Below are positions 11,146-19,997 of a DNA stretch of 64,000 bases, piece after piece; within the stretch, counting starts at the first letter, position 1; every line of letters starts with the position of its first letter. The position numbers were made by a program, and so were the translations under genes. This stretch comes from ZC4RG20 sp963702105 (GTDB lineage: Bacteria > Pseudomonadota > Gammaproteobacteria > Steroidobacterales > Rariloculaceae). The DNA is taken from positions 4,340,001 to 4,404,000 of the forward strand of contig OY969712.1 in the NCBI GenBank assembly GCA_963702105.1. The letters run 5' to 3'. Below the pieces are notes generated by a model, which saw only the letters and a program-made list of their open reading frames with translations, did no database searches and was not told the DNA's origin.

Positions 11146-13182
11146 ATGCGCTCCAAATCGCTGCTCGCAATGCTGACCCCGCTGATCCTTGCCGCGGCGC
11201 ATGCGTCGCACGCGGCGGGCCTGCCGGCCGAAATCGGCGCCGGGTCCCTTTGGCTCGAATCGGCAGCGGGCGCCCCGACGCCCGTGCCCGCGCTCGAAAC
11301 CGACGTGCGCATCCGCGTCGCGGGCATCGTCGCGCGCGTCTCGGTCACGCAGCAGTTTCGCAACGACGGGACGGCGTGGGCCGAGGCCGTTTATGCGTTT
11401 CCGCTGCCCGGCGACGCGGCCGTGGACCACATGACGATCAAGGCCGGCGACCGCCTCATCGAGGGCGAGATCCACGAGCGCGAGCAGGCGCAGGCCATCT
11501 TTCGCCGGGCGCGGGCAACCGGGCAGCACGCGGGTCTCGTCTCGGAGTCGCGGCCGAACCTGTTTACGACGGCGGTCGCGAACGTCGCGCCCGGGGAACG
11601 GATCGACGTGACCATCGAATATCTCGAGACCGCGGCCTACGCCAACGGCGAGTTCAGCCTGCGCTTTCCCATGACCGCGACGCCGCGGTATGGGGCGGGC
11701 AGACCGGCCGCAGCGTCGGACGGCGCGGCCGCGCCGCCCCCGATCACGGCAGCCGCTCGGGCCTCGACCGGCTCCGCGCGCGGCCTGCCCGATCTCGCCG
11801 TCGATCCTCGCGCGGTGAACGAAGCCGCGATCCATGCCGTCATCGATGCGGGGCTGCCGCTTGCCGAGGTGACGAGCCGTTATGACGAGGTTCGCGCCGA
11901 GCACTCCGGCACGCGCTACGAGATCGAGACAGTGCTTCCCGCGGTCACGATGAACCACGACTTCGTGTTGGCCTGGCGGCCCAACGTCGGGGGCACGCCC
12001 GCTGTCACGGCGCTCGCGGAGACCGAAGGCGACGCCACCTATGCACTGCTCATGGTCCTGCCGCCCGCCGACCTGCATGTCCTGACCGCCGAGCCGCGCG
12101 AGCTCATCCTCGTCGTCGACACGTCGGGCTCCATGGGCGGCGCCTCGCTGCGCCAAGCCAAGCGTGCGCTGACCGAGGCGCTGGGCCGTCTCGGCGGCGC
12201 CGACCGCTTCAACGTCTTTCAGTTCAACTCGACCACGTCGAGCCTCTACCGGGTCCCGATGCCGCTGACCGCGCAGACCTACGCCGAGGCGCTGCGCTAC
12301 GTGGACCGGCTCGCGGCGAACGGCGGCACGGTCATGGCGCCCGCGATCCGCGCCGCGCTCGATCAGCCCGCCACGCGGGGCTACCTGCGCCAAGTCGTGT
12401 TCCTGACCGACGGCGGCGTCGCCGACGAGACCGAGCTGTTCGCGCTGATCCAGCGCGGGCTCGGCGACGCGCGCCTGTTCACGGTCGGCATCGGCGCGGC
12501 CCCGAACACGTACTTCATGCGCAAGGCCGCGAGCTTCGGCCGCGGAACCTACACCCACATCGCGGACAGCGCCGAGGTCGGCACCGTCATGGGCGCCCTG
12601 TTCGAGAAGCTCGGCCGCGTCGCGCTGACCGACATCGCCGTCGACTGGCCCGACGCCGTCGAGTTCTACCCGGAGCAGGTCCCGGATCTGTACATCGGCG
12701 AGCCCGTGGTCATCGCGGCCCGGCTCGAGGGCGCGCTCTCGCATCCGCTCTCGGTTCGTCTTTCGGGCAGCGCCGGCGGAACGCCGTGGTCGCGCTCGGT
12801 GTCCGTCTCGCCCGGCGATGCGAGCGGCATCGCCGCCCTCTGGGCACGGCGCAAGATCGAGTCGCTGCTCGACGGCCGTGTCCAGGGATTCGACGAGCGC
12901 CTCGTCAAGCCGCTCGTTGTCAACGTCGCGCTGCGCCACCACCTCGTGAGCCCCTACACCAGCCTCGTCGCGGTAGACCGCACGCCGGCGCGCGGCGAGG
13001 GCGCCGGTCTCGAGCGCAAGTCGGTCGCGGCCATGCCGCCGGCGGGCGCGGTCTACGGAGGCTTCCCGCAGACGGGGACGCCCGGCCCGCTGTACAGGCT
13101 GCTCGGCCTCACGCTGCTCGCGGCCGCGGCCGCCGGCTTCGCAATGCGCCGCAGCGGCCGGCGAACCGGGGCGCCGTCATGA
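11146..13182 (+). CDS. VIT/vWA-domain surface protein, substrate of a proteobacterial sortase
   Basis: A 678-residue protein. Seen in order: a signal peptide (MRSKSLLAMLTPLILAAAHA...), a VIT domain (segments VAGIVARVSVTQQFRN, AVYAFPLPGDAAVDHM and the GEIHEREQAQAIF helix), a von Willebrand A domain with MIDAS motif DTSGSMG, and at the extreme C-terminus a sorting signal: PQTG at about residues 641-644, then a hydrophobic stretch and an Arg-rich tail. This matches the marine-proteobacterial sortase-target family. Its stop overlaps the sortase start by 4 bp, so the two are coupled. Its role on the cell surface (adhesion or other binding) is inferred from the domains only. RBS-like GGAGAGAGGAC precedes the ATG at 11146. 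Confidence 0.92.
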   Translation: MRSKSLLAMLTPLILAAAHASHAAGLPAEIGAGSLWLESAAGAPTPVPALETDVRIRVAGIVARVSVTQQFRNDGTAWAEAVYAFPLPGDAAVDHMTIKAGDRLIEGEIHEREQAQAIFRRARATGQHAGLVSESRPNLFTTAVANVAPGERIDVTIEYLETAAYANGEFSLRFPMTATPRYGAGRPAAASDGAAAPPPITAAARASTGSARGLPDLAVDPRAVNEAAIHAVIDAGLPLAEVTSRYDEVRAEHSGTRYEIETVLPAVTMNHDFVLAWRPNVGGTPAVTALAETEGDATYALLMVLPPADLHVLTAEPRELILVVDTSGSMGGASLRQAKRALTEALGRLGGADRFNVFQFNSTTSSLYRVPMPLTAQTYAEALRYVDRLAANGGTVMAPAIRAALDQPATRGYLRQVVFLTDGGVADETELFALIQRGLGDARLFTVGIGAAPNTYFMRKAASFGRGTYTHIADSAEVGTVMGALFEKLGRVALTDIAVDWPDAVEFYPEQVPDLYIGEPVVIAARLEGALSHPLSVRLSGSAGGTPWSRSVSVSPGDASGIAALWARRKIESLLDGRVQGFDERLVKPLVVNVALRHHLVSPYTSLVAVDRTPARGEGAGLERKSVAAMPPAGAVYGGFPQTGTPGPLYRLLGLTLLAAAAAGFAMRRSGRRTGAPS

Positions 13183-13853
13183 AGGCCCCGGCCGAGCGTA
13201 CCCCGCATACGCAGCGCGTGCGGCGCGCGCGCCGCATGGCGCGCGCCGGGCGTGAGCGGCGCGCGTGGCGTCTGTCCACGCTCGGGCTCGCCGGTCTCGT
13301 CGCGGCCGGCGCCGGTCTCGCGCTGCTCGGGCTCTACATACCTGCGAAGGCCGCGGTCGCCCAATGGCTGCTGAACCGCGCGTGGAACGAGAGCCGCGCC
13401 CAGGGGCGCGATGTGCGGCCCTGGCCCTGGGCGGATACCTGGCCCGTGGCACGTCTCGAGCTTCCCGGCGCGCACTCCCCGCTCATCGTTCTCGCGGGCG
13501 CCTCCGGCCGCAACCTGGCCTTCGGTCCGGCCCACCTCGACGGCAGCCCATTGCCCGGGGCTCCGGGCGTCAGCGTCATCGCCGGGCACCGCGATACGTA
13601 CTTCCGCGCGCTCCGCGGTATCGGCGTCGGCGATCGTTTCGAGATCGAGAGAAAGGACGGAGACGCCTACCGCTACGAGGTCGCGGCAGTCGAGATCGTC
13701 GATGCGCGCGACGCCCGCCTGCGGCTGGACGCCGCCGACTCGATAGTGGCCCTCGTCACGTGCTATCCGTTCGACGCCGTGAAGCCCGGCGGCCCGCTGC
13801 GCTATGTCGTGCTCGCTCGGCGCACGGCGCGGGGGCCGCGCGCCGACTTCTGA
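13179..13853 (+). CDS. Class GN (marine proteobacterial) sortase
   Basis: A 224-residue sortase. Seen: a basic N-terminal tail, one membrane anchor (LGLAGLVAAGAGLALLGLY), and the sortase beta-barrel with catalytic His in SVIAGHRDTYF, catalytic Cys in VTCYPF, and Arg in GGPLRYVVLARR. It would cleave the PQTG signal of the preceding protein at the inner membrane; in this Gram-negative family the substrate is thought to be single and dedicated. The ATG at 13179 overlaps the substrate stop (ATGA). Confidence 0.93.
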   Translation: MKAPAERTPHTQRVRRARRMARAGRERRAWRLSTLGLAGLVAAGAGLALLGLYIPAKAAVAQWLLNRAWNESRAQGRDVRPWPWADTWPVARLELPGAHSPLIVLAGASGRNLAFGPAHLDGSPLPGAPGVSVIAGHRDTYFRALRGIGVGDRFEIERKDGDAYRYEVAAVEIVDARDARLRLDAADSIVALVTCYPFDAVKPGGPLRYVVLARRTARGPRADF

Positions 13854-13925
13854 CGGACGAATTCCACCGGACTTCTAACGGATTCTTGACGGCCGACTTG
13901 CGATGCGTAAGCGGCTCGAGGCGAC

Positions 13926-14603
13926 TCAGAAGTGATATACGACGCCGACGTGCAGATCCTCGTCCACGCGCCGGTCGCTCGCGTCGATGCCGGGCGCCGC
14001 GGCGAGATTGAAGCGAAACCAGCGATAGCCGACGTACACGTTCGTGTTCGGCGTCAGCGGCGTCTCGAACCTTACGCTCACGTCGCTGACGCTGTCCGCA
14101 TTGCCGAAGCTCGTGATGTCCGGCGCGTAGAACGCTGAGCCGCCGACCGTCGTCTTGTGATTGTGTCCCATATAATACCGAATCGATCCGCCGACCGCGG
14201 CCGCGAAGATATCCTCGTTCTGTTCGCTCAGCATTGCGGCATAGACGCGCGTGCCCACGTCCAAGCGCCACCCGCGCAGCGCCTCGGGCTTCCTGCCCAC
14301 GGGAATGAGCAGATCGCCGAGGCCGACGAGGTCGCGGTTCTCGTTGATGAAGAACCCCGCACGCACGGAGTCTCTGCCGAACTGACCGAGGTCGAGGTGG
14401 CGCTCGAACAACGCCTGCATGGCCTTCCCGCCGATGTAGGCATCGATCGACTGCGTGCCGACCGGCCCGGTCTGGCCGTTCGGCTCGGCCTGAGCCGGGG
14501 GCTGCGCGTGCAGTATGCCCGGAGCGAAAGAAGCGAGTGTCAGCGCGGCCGCGAGGAGCGTGGACCAGGTTCGCCGAACCTGGACGATAATTCCCTTCGT
14601 CAT
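13926..14603 (-). CDS. YfaZ-like outer-membrane protein
   Basis: A 225-residue protein with a signal peptide (WSTLLAAALTLASFAPGILHA, then Gln-rich mature start). The rest is predicted beta-barrel: alternating strands, the conserved segments SFGNADSVSDVSVRFETPL and NTNVYVGYRWFRFNL, and a C-terminal strand LHVGVVYHF ending in Phe, the usual outer-membrane assembly signal. The YfaZ family assignment is by overall pattern, so moderate. It lies downstream of trpS on the same strand. Function unknown. Confidence 0.7.
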   Translation of the reverse strand: MTKGIIVQVRRTWSTLLAAALTLASFAPGILHAQPPAQAEPNGQTGPVGTQSIDAYIGGKAMQALFERHLDLGQFGRDSVRAGFFINENRDLVGLGDLLIPVGRKPEALRGWRLDVGTRVYAAMLSEQNEDIFAAAVGGSIRYYMGHNHKTTVGGSAFYAPDITSFGNADSVSDVSVRFETPLTPNTNVYVGYRWFRFNLAAAPGIDASDRRVDEDLHVGVVYHF

Positions 14604-14671
14604 GCGGGTTCCTTTCGAGGATTTGAGGAACCCAGCCTTGCAAGGCGTATGCCAGATCGGCCGTGGCGCGG

Positions 14672-15691
14672 CTAATTTGGGCCCGGCAGATTGCCCAAAC
14701 GACGGAATCCTACGGCCCGCCGGATTTCGGCGAGGTACGGAATGCTGACCTCGCGAGCCTTCGCGGCGCCTTCCTGGAGCGCCCGTTCAACCTCGCCCGG
14801 CGCCGCCATGAGCCGTTCGTATTCCTCGCGCTGGGGCGCGAGGTGGGCGTCGAGGTATTCGAACAACGTCTGCTTCATCTCGCCCCAGGCGATGCCCTCG
14901 GCGTAGCGTCGGCGCATCGCGGCCGTCTCCTCCGCCGTCGCAAACGCGCGGTAGATGGCGAACAGGGTGCTCTCGGCGGGGTCCTTCGGCTCCCCGGGCT
15001 CCTGGGAATTCGTCTTGATGCGCATGATGAGCTTGCGCAACTGTTTAGCAGAAGCAAATAGCGGAATCGTGTTGCCGTAGCTCTTCGACATCTTGCGGCC
15101 GTCGAGGCCGGGCAGGACGGCCGAGGCTTCGCCGACCACGGCCTCGGGAAGCACGAACGTTTCGCCGTACCGATGGTTGAACCGCCCCGCGATGTCGCGG
15201 GCCATCTCGACGTGCTGAATCTGGTCGCTGCCGACGGGAACCTTGTTCGCCTTGAACATGAGGATGTCGGCCGCCATGAGTACCGGATAGCAGTAAAGGC
15301 CCATCGTCACGGCCTTGTCCGGGTCCTCGCCCGCTTCCTGATTCTCCGCGACGGCCGCCTTGTACGCGTGCGCGCGGTTCATGAGGCCCTTGGCCGTCAT
15401 GCAGGTCAGAATCCATTGGAGCTCGAATATTTCGGGCACGTCCGACTGGCGGTAAAACACGACACGCGAGGGGTCGAGCCCGCACGCGAGCCAGGCGGCC
15501 GCGATCTCGAGTGTCGAGCGCGCCATCTGCGCAGGGTCCCCGCTCTTGACGAGCGAGTGGTAATCGGCCAGGAAAAGGAAGGACCGAACACCCGGGTTCG
15601 TGCTCGCGGCGATCGCGGGCCGGATCGCGCCGACGTAGTTGCCGATGTGGGGCGCGCCCGTCGTGGTGATGCCTGTCAGTACCGTATCCAT
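14672..15691 (-). CDS. trpS: Tryptophanyl-tRNA synthetase
   Basis: A 339-residue class I synthetase. The HIGH-type motif is HIGN at residues 15-18 and KMSKS lies near residue 199. Other seen landmarks are FLADYHSLV and the dimer/substrate region GSDQIQHVEMARDIAGRFN. It charges tRNA-Trp; a tRNA-Trp gene lies elsewhere in the window at 54.7 kb. The start is the ATG at 15691 with GGGATGAG upstream. It is divergent from pepQ across a short regulatory gap. Confidence 0.97.
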   Translation of the reverse strand: MDTVLTGITTTGAPHIGNYVGAIRPAIAASTNPGVRSFLFLADYHSLVKSGDPAQMARSTLEIAAAWLACGLDPSRVVFYRQSDVPEIFELQWILTCMTAKGLMNRAHAYKAAVAENQEAGEDPDKAVTMGLYCYPVLMAADILMFKANKVPVGSDQIQHVEMARDIAGRFNHRYGETFVLPEAVVGEASAVLPGLDGRKMSKSYGNTIPLFASAKQLRKLIMRIKTNSQEPGEPKDPAESTLFAIYRAFATAEETAAMRRRYAEGIAWGEMKQTLFEYLDAHLAPQREEYERLMAAPGEVERALQEGAAKAREVSIPYLAEIRRAVGFRRLGNLPGPN

Positions 15692-15709
15692 GTCTCATCC
15701 CGTTGAGGG

Positions 15710-15761
15710 CCCGCCTTGGTCCGCGCCCGCCTTGGTCCGCGCCCGCGCGGCGGACTATTAT
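15710..15761 (+). promoter_or_regulatory. Tandem 16-bp duplication with candidate pepQ promoter
   Basis: An exact 16-bp tandem duplication occupies 15710-15725 and 15726-15741 (CCCGCCTTGGTCCGCG twice). TTGGTC at 15732-15737 is followed after 18 bp by TATTAT at 15756-15761, a plausible sigma70 promoter for pepQ. Because of the duplication, the -35-like hexamer occurs twice. Confidence 0.5.
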
Positions 15762-15804
15762 TCCCGAGAACGACAACGAGATCGAACCGCAGGAGACTTT
15801 CGAC

Positions 15805-17151
15805 TTGGCCGCGAACTCCGCCTCGTCGGCAAGCGACCTCGGCGCGCTCTACGCCGAGCATCTGGGCGTCATGGACGGCCGGCTCGTCGAAGCGCTCGAG
15901 GCGGCCGACCTCGACGGCCTGTGCGTCTTTGCAGGGCCCGAGCGCCTCGTCGAGCGCGACGACATCGCGTACCCGTTCCGCGCCGAGCCCTATTTCAAGG
16001 CCTGGGTACCGCTGACCCAGGCCATCGGCTCCGTCCTCAAGCTCGTGCCCGGCCGCCGGCCCGAGCTGCGCTACGTGCAGCCGCAGGACTTCTGGCAGGC
16101 GCCGCCGGCCGATCCGGACGGCGAGTGGACGCGGCACGTGGACATACGCACGGTGAGCTCCGAACGCGAGGCCGCCGAGGCCCTCGTCGAGTCCGGCAAG
16201 CGCTACGGCGCCCTCGGCGACCCCGGCGCCGCCGTCGAGCTCTTCGCCGCCGTCGGCGATCCGGCGCTGCTCGCGCGGCTCGACTTTCGCCGCGCCTGGA
16301 AAACCCGGTACGAGGTGGAATGCATGGCCACTGCGTCCCGAGCCGCCGTCGCGGGGCATCGCGCCGCCGCCGACGCCTTCGCGGCCGGCGCATCCGAGCT
16401 CGAGATGCACGCCGCGTTCCTGAGCGGCGCGGGACAGCGCGAGACGGAGCTCCCGTACGGGGCCATCGTCGCGCGCGGCACGCACGCCTCGGTGCTGCAT
16501 TATCAGCACCTGGACCCCAGGCCGCCTGCGCCCGGGCCCGCATCCTTCCTCATCGACGCGGGCGTCGAGCACGCAGGCTACGCGAGCGACGTGACGCGTA
16601 CGTTCGCACACGAGGCCGACGATTTCGCCGCGCTCGTCGCAGCCATGGATACGCTCCAGCAGACGCTCTGCGCGGAGCTGCGCGCTGGAGTAGACTTCGT
16701 CGCCCTGAATGCGCGAGCCCACGAGCTTCTGGCCGGCGTGCTGGCCGAGCACAAGCTCCTGCACTGCGGGGCGGACGAGGCGCTCGGGCTTGGCCTCACG
16801 CGCGCATTTCTGCCGCACGGGCTCGGGCATCTGCTGGGACTGCAGGTTCACGACGCGGGCGGCCGGCAGGTCACCGCCGACGGCGAGCGCCGCGAGCCGC
16901 CGCCCGAGCATCCGTTCCTGCGGCTCACGCGCGCCGTCGAGGCCGGCTTCGTGTTGACAATCGAGCCCGGCTTGTACTTTATTGCCTCCCTTTTACGCGG
17001 GATCGACCCTGCGCAGCGGCGCTGCATCGCCTGGGAAGCGGTCGAACGGCTCGCGCCCTTCGGCGGCATTCGGATCGAGGACGACGTTCTGGTCCAGGCC
17101 GACGGCATACGGAATCTGACCCGCGAAGCGTTCGCGGCGCACGGCGCTTGA
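15805..17151 (+). CDS. pepQ: Xaa-Pro dipeptidase PepQ (TTG start)
   Basis: An M24 creatinase/prolidase-fold metallopeptidase. The five metal ligands are visible: two Asp in IDAGVEHAGYASDVTRTF, His in LPHGLGHLLGLQVHD, Glu in TIEPGLYF and Glu in GGIRIEDDV. I chose the TTG at 15805 because AGGAG lies about 10 nt upstream and the resulting 448 residues match E. coli PepQ (443); an upstream in-frame ATG at 15703 would add 34 unrelated residues and run into the promoter. It hydrolyses Xaa-Pro dipeptides in the cytoplasm. The ICMT-like methyltransferase gene follows 21 bp downstream. Confidence 0.92.
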   Translation: MAANSASSASDLGALYAEHLGVMDGRLVEALEAADLDGLCVFAGPERLVERDDIAYPFRAEPYFKAWVPLTQAIGSVLKLVPGRRPELRYVQPQDFWQAPPADPDGEWTRHVDIRTVSSEREAAEALVESGKRYGALGDPGAAVELFAAVGDPALLARLDFRRAWKTRYEVECMATASRAAVAGHRAAADAFAAGASELEMHAAFLSGAGQRETELPYGAIVARGTHASVLHYQHLDPRPPAPGPASFLIDAGVEHAGYASDVTRTFAHEADDFAALVAAMDTLQQTLCAELRAGVDFVALNARAHELLAGVLAEHKLLHCGADEALGLGLTRAFLPHGLGHLLGLQVHDAGGRQVTADGERREPPPEHPFLRLTRAVEAGFVLTIEPGLYFIASLLRGIDPAQRRCIAWEAVERLAPFGGIRIEDDVLVQADGIRNLTREAFAAHGA

Positions 17152-17172
17152 CGCCGGCCCGCAGGAGAAATC

Positions 17173-17781
17173 ATGCCATTGTCGAATCGAACCCGGGATC
17201 TGCCGCCGCTCGCAGGTCCGGCGGGATGGATCCGCGATCTGCGCCACCACGAAGGGTCCCGCCAGACGCTCGCGGGCGCCCTGATCCTGCTCTATACGCT
17301 GACATCGCGACCGAGCTTCGTGCTGCTCGTCGTCGGCGGCGTACTGGCCGTGCTCGGCATCGCGGTCCGCCTCTATGCGAGCGGGTACATCGCCAAGAAC
17401 GCCGAGCTCGCGACCGACGGGCCCTACGCGCTCGTCCGCCACCCGCTCTATACCGGCAACATTCTCACGGTTCTCGGCTTCGCCATCGCGAGCGGCACGT
17501 GGTGGGCGCTGCCCCTGGCGCTGCTGTTCTTCTGGTTCTACTACCCGCCGGCGATCGCCTATGAGGATCGCAAGCTTCACCAGCTTTTCGGCGCCGACTG
17601 GGAGCGGTGGTCGGCCGACGTGCCGGCGCTCGTGCCGTCGCTGCGTAATCTCGGCGGGGCCGCCCGCGGCGGCTGGTCGATCCGCAAGAGCTTCGCGAAG
17701 AACGGCGAGATCCTCATCGCCGCATTCGCCGTCGCGTGCCTCGTCGGGATCGCCCACCGACTCGCCACCGGCGGCCCGTGA
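17173..17781 (+). CDS. Isoprenylcysteine carboxyl methyltransferase (ICMT)-like membrane protein
   Basis: A 202-residue protein with about four to five membrane segments and the ICMT/PEMT C-terminal signature: GPYALVRHPLYTGN (SAM-binding RHPxYxGN) followed by YEDRKLHQLFGADWERW. Bacterial members methylate unknown lipids or thiols; the true substrate is not inferable. A further hydrophobic segment (ILIAAFAVACLVGIAH) closes the C-terminus. Its stop overlaps the GTG start of the kinase-like gene, so the two are translated together. Confidence 0.85.
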   Translation: MPLSNRTRDLPPLAGPAGWIRDLRHHEGSRQTLAGALILLYTLTSRPSFVLLVVGGVLAVLGIAVRLYASGYIAKNAELATDGPYALVRHPLYTGNILTVLGFAIASGTWWALPLALLFFWFYYPPAIAYEDRKLHQLFGADWERWSADVPALVPSLRNLGGAARGGWSIRKSFAKNGEILIAAFAVACLVGIAHRLATGGP

Positions 17782-18515
17782 CGGCCGCGCACGCGTCCGT
17801 CGCCGACGCCGCGGCGCTCAAGAGCTGGGTCGAGCAAAGCATTGCGGCCGGCGCCGGGCGCCAGCTCGGCCGCGGCTACCAGGCATCGGTGCAGTGGTTC
17901 GCCTCGCCTTGGGGCGAAGTCGTCGTCAAAGAGGCGCACAGCGGAAGCCTCCTCGGGGTGCTCGGTCGCCGCGCGCTGGGCCACGAAGCGCGCGTCTACG
18001 AGCGCCTCGAGGGCGTGCCCGGCACCGTGCGTTGCTTCGGCCTACTCGGGGGCCGGCGCCTCGTGCTCGAGCACGTGCCGAGCGTCTCGCTGCGCGAATT
18101 CGAAGGGCCCTTCGCCGACCGCGATCGCTTTTACGCACGGCTGCTCGCGACGCTCGACGCCCTGCACGCCGCAGGCATCGCCCACGGCGACCTCAAGCGC
18201 AAGAACAACATCCTCGTCGGGCCCGACGAGCGGCCCTACGTCGTGGACTTCGGCATCGCCTGGCGGCTCGGCGACGACGCTCCGGCCTGGCGCCGCCGGA
18301 TGTTCGGCCTCGTCGCCCAGATGGACTACAACGCCTGGATCAAGCACAAGCACGGCAGGCCGCCGTACGGGCTCGACGTTCCGGCCGAGGACCGCGCACG
18401 CTACAAGCCGCTGCTGCTCGAGCGGCTCGCGCGTGGCGTGCGCATTCCATGGCAGACGCTGACGCTGCGCCGGTATCGAAAACGCCGCCGGGGCTCGCGA
18501 CAGGGCAGCTCCTGA
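17778..18515 (+). CDS. Small protein kinase-like (RIO/Bud32-like) protein
   Basis: A 245-residue single kinase lobe pair with a GTG start that overlaps the previous stop (GTGA). Seen: a possible ATP-lysine in EVVVKEA, the catalytic loop HGDLKRKNNILV (HxDxxxxN form with HGD instead of HRD), and the metal-binding motif VDFGIAW. HGD loops are typical of RIO, Bud32 and aminoglycoside/lipid-kinase-like families. The C-terminal part is basic. Substrate unknown; coupling to a membrane methyltransferase suggests a lipid or small-molecule target as much as a protein one. Confidence 0.7.
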   Translation: MTAAHASVADAAALKSWVEQSIAAGAGRQLGRGYQASVQWFASPWGEVVVKEAHSGSLLGVLGRRALGHEARVYERLEGVPGTVRCFGLLGGRRLVLEHVPSVSLREFEGPFADRDRFYARLLATLDALHAAGIAHGDLKRKNNILVGPDERPYVVDFGIAWRLGDDAPAWRRRMFGLVAQMDYNAWIKHKHGRPPYGLDVPAEDRARYKPLLLERLARGVRIPWQTLTLRRYRKRRRGSRQGSS

Positions 18516-18634
18516 ACGTCCGTCGCAAACGGGGCACTCTCCCGACTGCCTGTTAGAAAACGCAGTTTCCTGTCCCCTTTTCGGCCCGGCTCGGTTCGGC
18601 CCCCTTTCGGGCGCTCGCGTCGTTCATGGGCCGG

Positions 18635-18662
18635 TTGACAAACCGTTCTTACTGTATCTACT
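18635..18662 (+). promoter_or_regulatory. Candidate promoter of the GntR-ABC operon
   Basis: A consensus TTGACA (18635-18640) is followed after 16 bp by TCTACT (18657-18662), about 30 nt upstream of the gntR start. The -10 is weak, so an activator or another start point is possible. The AT-rich stretch TGTATATTCATATGCACA at the gene start could be the regulator's operator, but its symmetry is poor. Confidence 0.45.
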
Positions 18663-18690
18663 CACGTACTCAGTTGGTTTGTATATTCAT

Positions 18691-19104
18691 ATGCACACTG
18701 ATTTTGTCATCTCGCAAGCCGATCGACGCCCCATGTACTTTCAGATCATGGAGCAGATCAAGCAAAAGATCGCCGTCGGCGACTGGCGCGAAGGCGATGC
18801 AATCCCCTCGATCCGCCAGCTGGCCGCCGACCTGCAGGTCAGCGTCATCACGGTCAAGCGGGCCTATCTCGAGCTGGAGCGGGAAGGCGTGATCGTCACG
18901 CAGCACGGCAAAGGATCGAGCGTGGCGGACGGGAAGGATCTCGGCAGGCGCCTCCACGAAGAGGAGCTCGAGGCGCTGCTCGTGCAGGTCGCGCGCCTCG
19001 GCGTCGTCCTGGGGCTTGCGCCTGCGGAGCTGCAGAGGCGCCTCGGCGAAGCCGCCGGGCAGTTGGCCGCGAAGAAGCGGTGGACGGAAGAGGAATCGGC
19101 ATGA
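18691..19104 (+). CDS. YtrA-subfamily GntR transcriptional regulator
   Basis: A 137-residue regulator: N-terminal winged helix-turn-helix with PMYFQIMEQIKQKIAVGDW, DAIPSIRQLAADLQVSVITVKRAYLELEREG and VTQHGKGSSV, then a short helical tail (about 65 residues) with no large effector domain, which defines the YtrA group. Such regulators usually repress the ABC transporter genes next to them. The ATG at 18691 is chosen; a TTG four codons upstream is also in frame. Its stop overlaps the ATPase start (ATGA), so it is the first gene of the operon. Confidence 0.92.
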   Translation: MHTDFVISQADRRPMYFQIMEQIKQKIAVGDWREGDAIPSIRQLAADLQVSVITVKRAYLELEREGVIVTQHGKGSSVADGKDLGRRLHEEELEALLVQVARLGVVLGLAPAELQRRLGEAAGQLAAKKRWTEEESA

Positions 19105-19997
19105 TGGACTCGGCCATTACGATGCGCGACGTGCGGAAGGTCTATCGGTACTTCACGCTCGACGACATCGATCTCGAGCTTGCCTCGGGGAGCGTCATGG
19201 GCTTCATCGGACCCAACGGGGCCGGCAAGTCCACGACCATTCGCATCCTGCTCGGGCTCGTGCATCAGGACGCCGGCGAGGTTCGTGTGCTGGGCCGCCG
19301 CATGCCGGCCGAGCAGGTCGAGGCAAAGTGGGACATCGGATTCGCGTCCGAGGACATGCGGCTCTACGAGGCCATGACGCTCGGCTGGCACATGCGCTTC
19401 GTCGCATCGATCTACCCCGCCTGGGACGCGGCCTACGCCAAGCTGCTTCTCAAGCGCTTCGATCTGAGGCCGGAGCAGAGGGTCCGCGGGCTCTCCCACG
19501 GCCAGCGCGTGAAGGCCGGCCTGCTGCTGATGCTGGCACGGCGGCCGCGCCTGCTTGTCCTCGACGAGCCGACGACTGGTCTCGATCCCGTGGCGCGGCA
19601 CGAAATCTTGAGGGAGCTCGCGGCGGTCGTCCAGGACGAGAGGCGCAGCGTCCTGTTCTCCTCGCATCAGACGCTGGACGTCGAACAAATCTCCGATCAG
19701 ATCACGTTCATCGACCGGGGCCGGATCATCGATTCGATGGACAAGGAAACCTACCTCGATCGTTGGCGTCGGCTGCGGCTCGAGGTGCCGTCCGGAACGC
19801 CGCTGCCGGCGCTGCCGGGCGTGGTCAAGCTCCAGCAGAACGGGCGCCTGGCGGTGGCGACTGCCAACGCGTTCGACCCCGACCTGCCGGGCGCCTACGA
19901 AAGCGCCGGCGCGCGCGTGCAGCGCGTGGAGACGATGACGCTCGAAGAGATCTTCGTAGCCAACGTCGAGCAGAGCCGGGAGGAGGTCGAAGCATGA
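19101..19997 (+). CDS. ABC transporter ATP-binding protein
   Basis: A 298-residue ABC ATPase with Walker A GPNGAGKST, a signature GLSHGQRVKAGLLLMLARRP (LSHGQ replacing LSGGQ), Walker B LLVLDEPTTGLDP and switch His in LFSSHQT. The C-terminal ~80 residues form an accessory domain ending with the LEEIFVANV helix typical of drug/antibiotic exporters of the ABC-2 type. It partners with the permease that overlaps its stop by 4 bp. Two adjacent ATGs (19101 and 19104) could start it. Confidence 0.93.
   Translation: MMDSAITMRDVRKVYRYFTLDDIDLELASGSVMGFIGPNGAGKSTTIRILLGLVHQDAGEVRVLGRRMPAEQVEAKWDIGFASEDMRLYEAMTLGWHMRFVASIYPAWDAAYAKLLLKRFDLRPEQRVRGLSHGQRVKAGLLLMLARRPRLLVLDEPTTGLDPVARHEILRELAAVVQDERRSVLFSSHQTLDVEQISDQITFIDRGRIIDSMDKETYLDRWRRLRLEVPSGTPLPALPGVVKLQQNGRLAVATANAFDPDLPGAYESAGARVQRVETMTLEEIFVANVEQSREEVEA

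Noticed and set aside
18530..18610. Possible half-copy of another repeat (around GTTAGAAAACGCAGTTTCCTG, GGGGCACTCTCCC)
   Set aside because: No matching second arm was found within a few hundred bases, so it was not called.
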